NCBI RefSeq assembly: GCF_023283765.1
Contig: NZ_JAKILG010000047.1
Location: 1-35,208 of the forward strand
From: Shewanella profunda
Lineage (GTDB): Bacteria; Pseudomonadota; Gammaproteobacteria; Enterobacterales; Shewanellaceae
Reading direction: 5' to 3'
DNA: 35,208 nucleotides
The notes beneath the pieces are model-generated. The model searched no databases. It saw nothing but the letters and a program-made list of their open reading frames with translations, and was not told the origin of the DNA. A program made the position numbers and the translations under genes. Below are positions 32,400 to 35,208 of the stretch, in pieces (within the stretch, counting starts at the first letter, position 1; each line of letters starts with the position of its first letter).

Positions 32400-33611
32400 A
32401 TGAAAAAAGTAGCTATAGAAGAGGTGTTTTTCCCTAATGATGGTAAGAACTATTCAGTAGCAAAAATTTTGGAAAAACCCCAAAAAGCCCTTTTTGAAAT
32501 GAGAAGAAAGTTAAGACCTAGCGTAAAAGAGTTGACTCTTCTTTGTTCTACTTGCTTTCAACCTGTAATTTTAGCTGGTTACTTAGATCAAAGTTTTTAT
32601 TTCAGACATATTAAAGATTCCGATGATTGTCCGATTAAAACAAACTCTCATCTTACTGCTGATGAGATTCTTGCCATGAAATATAATGGGCAAAAGGAAG
32701 GGGATTTACATAAAACAAATAAACTTCGTATTGCAACATTATTACGCAAAGATGATTGCTTTGAAGCTGTACGTGTTGAAAAAACGTTTAGAGAATTAAA
32801 CCCTACAGGTATAGCAAAGCATTGGAGGCGGCCTGATGTTGTGGCTACTGAGATCCATAGAAATGTCGAAGTTGCATTTGAACTCCAGGTATCAACAACA
32901 TTTATTGATGTTATCATTGCAAGGGAGGCATTTTATAAAGATAACGGAGCATTCATTCTCTGGATATTTCTAGATTTTACAGCCAGACGGTTTACAGAAC
33001 TCGACATTTTTTATGCTAACTGTTCAAATGCGTTTGTGTTTGATGGTGAAGCCAATAGTGCAAGTGAGGAAGCTGGGAAGCTTATTTTAAAATGTCACTA
33101 TCATCGTTTTGAGGTTGTTGAACTATCAGGAACTGTATCAGTAGTAGCAAGAGAAGAATGCTGTTTAGTTGCACTCTCTGAGTTAACTTATGATCATCAA
33201 GCAGGGAAGTTGTACTATTTTGATTCAAATTCAAGCGAGTTAAAAGCTAATGAAGATGCAGGGCAATTAAAAGAGTTGCTAGCTGAAAAAAAACGTAAAG
33301 AATATGCAGAGCTTCAAGCTAAACAAGCCTTAGAAAGGAAGAACAGAGAAGAAGATGAAAGACTGCGGCGAGAGGCTGAAAATGAGAAAATAGCACAACA
33401 ATTGAAGTCCACACTATCTTCTGCAAGTAGACATTACCCTTGGGAAAGAACAAGTAAAAATAAAGGTTTATCAGACCGTATCTATCAGACACTGAATAAA
33501 AACAAAGCATTCGAGAATCTATGTTGCAACAAATGTGGTAACACTGAAAGATTTAGAGATATTGCATGCTTTGTATACTGTTCAGATTGTAATTCTGAAG
33601 TAAAATACTAA
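32400..33611 (+). CDS. CoiA-like PD-(D/E)XK nuclease with N- and C-terminal zinc fingers
   Basis: A 403-aa protein. Residues 49-77 form a zinc finger of the CoiA kind (CSTC...FRH...C). A restriction-type nuclease core follows: RRPDVVAT (Asp146) and VAFELQVS (Glu161-x-Gln163), the ExQ variant of PD-(D/E)XK typical of competence protein CoiA and its relatives. A charged coiled coil (about 275-335, Lys/Glu/Arg rich) leads to a C-terminal ribbon CCNKCGN...CSDC (about 374-398). CoiA-type nucleases act on DNA during transformation, and relatives occur in mobile elements. Its neighbour is the degenerate DnaB paralogue, 30 bp upstream; joint action on replication forks is only an inference. Confidence 0.7.
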   Translation: MKKVAIEEVFFPNDGKNYSVAKILEKPQKALFEMRRKLRPSVKELTLLCSTCFQPVILAGYLDQSFYFRHIKDSDDCPIKTNSHLTADEILAMKYNGQKEGDLHKTNKLRIATLLRKDDCFEAVRVEKTFRELNPTGIAKHWRRPDVVATEIHRNVEVAFELQVSTTFIDVIIAREAFYKDNGAFILWIFLDFTARRFTELDIFYANCSNAFVFDGEANSASEEAGKLILKCHYHRFEVVELSGTVSVVAREECCLVALSELTYDHQAGKLYYFDSNSSELKANEDAGQLKELLAEKKRKEYAELQAKQALERKNREEDERLRREAENEKIAQQLKSTLSSASRHYPWERTSKNKGLSDRIYQTLNKNKAFENLCCNKCGNTERFRDIACFVYCSDCNSEVKY

Positions 33612-33660
33612 CCAATAATTAATGATAGGAATCAAGTCTGTTAATGATAGAGGGTAGTAT

Positions 33661-33765
33661 ATGTTTTTGTTTTATATTCGTACAATTCTTGATTCTGTTG
33701 ATTTCACCGATAGCGCAACGGAACCTGTTATTAGTTTCATGGTTGTAAATAATCTCGGACGTTAA
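33661..33765 (+). CDS. Possible small protein, 34 aa
   Basis: ATG at 33661, with AGAGGG 6 nt upstream, in the 200-bp gap after the nuclease gene. It begins MFLFYIRTILDSVDF and ends VVNNLGR. No family is recognised, and it may be the remnant of a larger gene. The rest of this gap carries one copy of the junction sequence. Confidence 0.3.
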   Translation: MFLFYIRTILDSVDFTDSATEPVISFMVVNNLGR

Positions 33766-33811
33766 TGCTGCCTCTCAATCTGACAAGCGCAACTAGCGGA
33801 AAATCGGCTCT

Positions 33812-34111
33812 ATGGAGACTGTAATGGTACTTAGTAATCAAGATACTAAACAAGACTATGCATTTAGCACTCATTGTATGAGTTGTGACAACGGCAAAAA
33901 CTATCAAATTGATGACGATATTCCTGAATCATGCCCTGTGTGCGGTGAACATAAGGAATACAGCATTGTAAATATGAACAGCCTCAAAGGAAACTTTAGC
34001 GTTAGTGATTGGTACGTGTGCAACGATTGCAGTAGCCATGACATTGGGGTTACTGATGCTCAAGAGTCTATCTGCAATTCCTGCGGTAGTTTAAACATCA
34101 TCGTAGAATAA
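33812..34111 (+). CDS. Zinc-ribbon protein with four Cys pairs, 99 aa
   Basis: Four CxxC knuckles are visible: CMSC (about 23-26), CPVC (about 43-46), CNDC (about 70-73) and CNSC (about 88-91). These would make two zinc ribbons separated by a beta-rich linker. The start at 33812 is an ATG; a second ATG at 33824, with GGAG in front, is equally good. Zinc ribbons of this size bind nucleic acid or a protein partner. The C-terminal ribbon resembles in style the one ending the CoiA-like nuclease upstream. No family name is offered. Confidence 0.65.
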   Translation: METVMVLSNQDTKQDYAFSTHCMSCDNGKNYQIDDDIPESCPVCGEHKEYSIVNMNSLKGNFSVSDWYVCNDCSSHDIGVTDAQESICNSCGSLNIIVE

Positions 34112-34126
34112 CCTCGGAATTTCAGA

Positions 34127-34402
34127 ATGATAAGTGATATTGTGAGAAAAGGTCATAGCGAAAACACTTTCGCGAAGTTTTCTATCAAACTAATAGAGCT
34201 GGTTGAGCAAAATCTATGCCCGTCAGCTTCTGCCAAAAATATAGGTAATGTGATCAAGTCTCAGAAGTCGTTGAGAGACTTCCTGGCTACAACTACCGAT
34301 GAGACTAAAGCTGAATTCACTCCATTTTTAAGACTTGATGCAGCCTATTATGAACAGTGTATAGCTGAAGCATTAGTTGTTTTGAATAAAGCAACGGACT
34401 GA
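34127..34402 (+). CDS. Unknown 91-aa helical protein
   Basis: ATG at 34127, 15 bp after the previous stop and inside the junction-type sequence, with GGAA 8 nt upstream. Predicted almost wholly helical (NTFAKFSIKLIELVEQNLCP, then LRDFLATTTDETKAEFTPFL), with no membrane segment and no recognised motif. It is part of the same-strand run of orphans. Confidence 0.55.
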   Translation: MISDIVRKGHSENTFAKFSIKLIELVEQNLCPSASAKNIGNVIKSQKSLRDFLATTTDETKAEFTPFLRLDAAYYEQCIAEALVVLNKATD

Positions 34403-34416
34403 ACGGAATTTCGGGA

Positions 34417-34821
34417 ATGTTTAATTTCTTTAGAAGAACACCGCAGATCCCCATGCCCTTTATAGATAGGGTTTCCGAAGAGCTTCAACTTTACAATCCC
34501 GAACACCAAGGCCCTGTGACGGACTATCGTTTTTACGCCAATTCCATATATATTGGTTCGGTTAGTACTGAGCTATGGAAAGAGGATAATCTATTATTGG
34601 TTCATGATATAAGGGCTTCCACTATAGGGATAAAAAATGGCACTGCTATGGTGAGTTGGTTGGTGGCTAACTCTTCTGAAATGATACAACCCGTTCATGT
34701 TATCAATAATGGTTTAGGTTTCTGGATCAAGTTGAAGAAAATTTGGCCTAGTCGCATTATTGACCTCGATTTACGATGTAGTGAATATTGTGATTTACTT
34801 GAGAAAAGGAAAAAATGTTGA
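34417..34821 (+). CDS. Unknown 134-aa protein, possibly GNAT-like
   Basis: ATG at 34417, GGAA 9 nt upstream in the junction sequence. The segment GIKNGTAMVSWLVANSSEMI followed by NNGLGFWIKLKKI recalls the acetyl-CoA-binding and C-terminal parts of GNAT N-acetyltransferases, but the glycine loop is weak. The call is therefore tentative. Its stop overlaps the endonuclease start by 7 bp (ATGTTGA), implying coupling. Confidence 0.5.
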   Translation: MFNFFRRTPQIPMPFIDRVSEELQLYNPEHQGPVTDYRFYANSIYIGSVSTELWKEDNLLLVHDIRASTIGIKNGTAMVSWLVANSSEMIQPVHVINNGLGFWIKLKKIWPSRIIDLDLRCSEYCDLLEKRKKC

Positions 34822-35183
34822 ACCGTGGTTTGGTCTGTTTTATTACGTTATCGCCCTTCATCGCTGTTGCTTCCAATACGACGAATCAGTCGTTTAATCA
34901 GGCTAAAAAACAGCTTTTATTAGTCTATCAAGACCATCGTGAAACCCTGTATTGTGGTGCTGCATTTGACGCAAAAGGGCTGGTAATCTCTTCGCCAGGA
35001 TTTACTACTAAAACGCATTTAGCGCGCGCTAAAAAAATCGAATGGGAACACGTTGTACCCGCCGAAAATTTTGGCAAAGCATTTGCTGAGTGGCGTGCGG
35101 TGTTTTTCAAGATAGTTGTCACTCTTTGTTTAAATATTAAGCTGCATTTATTACGCCTTCTTCTGGTGCCTTATCTGGGTTGA
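34815..35183 (+). pseudogene. Truncated endonuclease I (EndA/NucM family)
   Basis: The frame is 122 aa; family members are about 230 aa. Residues 1-20 are a signal peptide (LVCFITLSPFIAVAS). The next part matches endonuclease I: QAKKQLLLVYQDHRETLYCG and the catalytic IEWEHVVPAENFGKAFAEWR (76-94, with the active-site His79). After WR (about nt 35097) the similarity stops: the conserved CxxxxGxxYxGRxCA and N-P-x-G-x-VN blocks are missing and 28 unrelated residues follow. Endonuclease I is a periplasmic or secreted nonspecific nuclease. It has been cut by a rearrangement or insertion and is probably inactive. The start has AAAAGGA upstream. Confidence 0.75.
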
Positions 35184-35208
35184 GTGTTACAGCGCCAACC
35201 GCTTCACA
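35137..35208 (-). CDS. C-terminal end of an opposite-strand gene leaving the window
   Basis: A minus-strand frame is open from the window edge to TAA at 35137-35139 and encodes 23 residues ending NPDKAPEEGVINAA. It is too short to assign. Its stop lies about 40 bp from the point where endonuclease I similarity ends, the spacing expected if it were the transposase of an insertion element that interrupted that gene; this is only an inference. Confidence 0.35.
   Translation of the reverse strand, partial: CEAVGAVTLNPDKAPEEGVINAA

Noticed and set aside
30626..34821. An integron cassette array (many small same-strand genes)
   Set aside because: Intergenic spaces are mostly under 30 bp and I found no attC-like paired RYYYAAC/GTTRRRY cores or hairpins between the genes, and no IntI.
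34417..34821. Firm assignment of the 134-aa protein to GNAT acetyltransferases
   Set aside because: Only a weak likeness in two segments and no clear acetyl-CoA pyrophosphate loop (Q/RxxGxG/A).
1..35208. CRISPR array, tRNA or rRNA genes
   Set aside because: No regularly spaced direct repeats and no tRNA- or rRNA-like sequence seen on reading both strands, including at the ssb-side island edge.

Overview
The window looks like a gammaproteobacterial chromosome, most likely Shewanella. The left half is a core block (UvrA, a YajR-type MFS protein and Ssb side by side, plus DeaD and DkgB) with an A+T-rich imperfect palindrome of a kind I associate with Shewanella. The right half, from just after ssb (about 17.2 kb), is visibly more A+T rich and is a genomic island. 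The genus is an inference from gene content; no rRNA or tRNA gene is present.

Layout. 1-107: right end of an IS66-family element (transposase C-terminus plus terminal repeat). 150-7990: housekeeping and metabolic genes: a TPR/TonB-C protein, a 2-keto-4-pentenoate hydratase-like enzyme, an EamA transporter, a HAD phosphatase, the aldo/keto reductase DkgB, a LysR regulator divergent from an MFS exporter, and a small membrane protein. 8125-17166: deaD, an M28 peptidase, uvrA, yajR-like and ssb. 17343-25470: a tightly coupled mobility operon of three consecutive tyrosine recombinases (440, 517 and 693 aa), a 175-aa coiled-coil protein, a 145-aa HTH/coiled-coil protein and a RecD2-like helicase. 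Its order suggests a Gamma-Mobile-Trio (GMT) type island with one extra recombinase. 25471-26015 carries no convincing gene but holds inverted repeats, one able to fold as a roughly 93-nt branched structure.

26016-29462 (minus strand) is a complete retron: a promoter, an msr-msd noncoding RNA with a perfect 21-bp msd hairpin and paired a1/a2 repeats, an intrinsic terminator that reuses a2, a 310-aa retron reverse transcriptase, a PtuA-like ATPase and a PtuB-like HNH nuclease, with overlapping start and stop codons. This is the ATPase/HNH retron architecture of Retron-Eco7 (Ec78), an anti-phage defence. msDNA and RT are expected to hold PtuAB inactive until phage infection disturbs them.

29567-35208: a 5'-truncated integrase remnant, a higBA toxin-antitoxin pair with a clear promoter and double operator, and then a same-strand run of small unknown genes. 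The run includes a DnaB-like protein that has lost its Walker A lysine and threonine, a CoiA-like PD-(D/E)XK nuclease with zinc fingers, a four-knuckle zinc-ribbon protein and several orphans. A short sequence (consensus about AACGGAAAATCGG) recurs at the gene junctions of this run, in most cases directly after the upstream stop codon. The run ends in a truncated endonuclease I gene, followed by the 3' end of an opposite-strand gene. The least explained part of the window is this 30.6-34.8 kb cluster; the best supported defence system is the retron.
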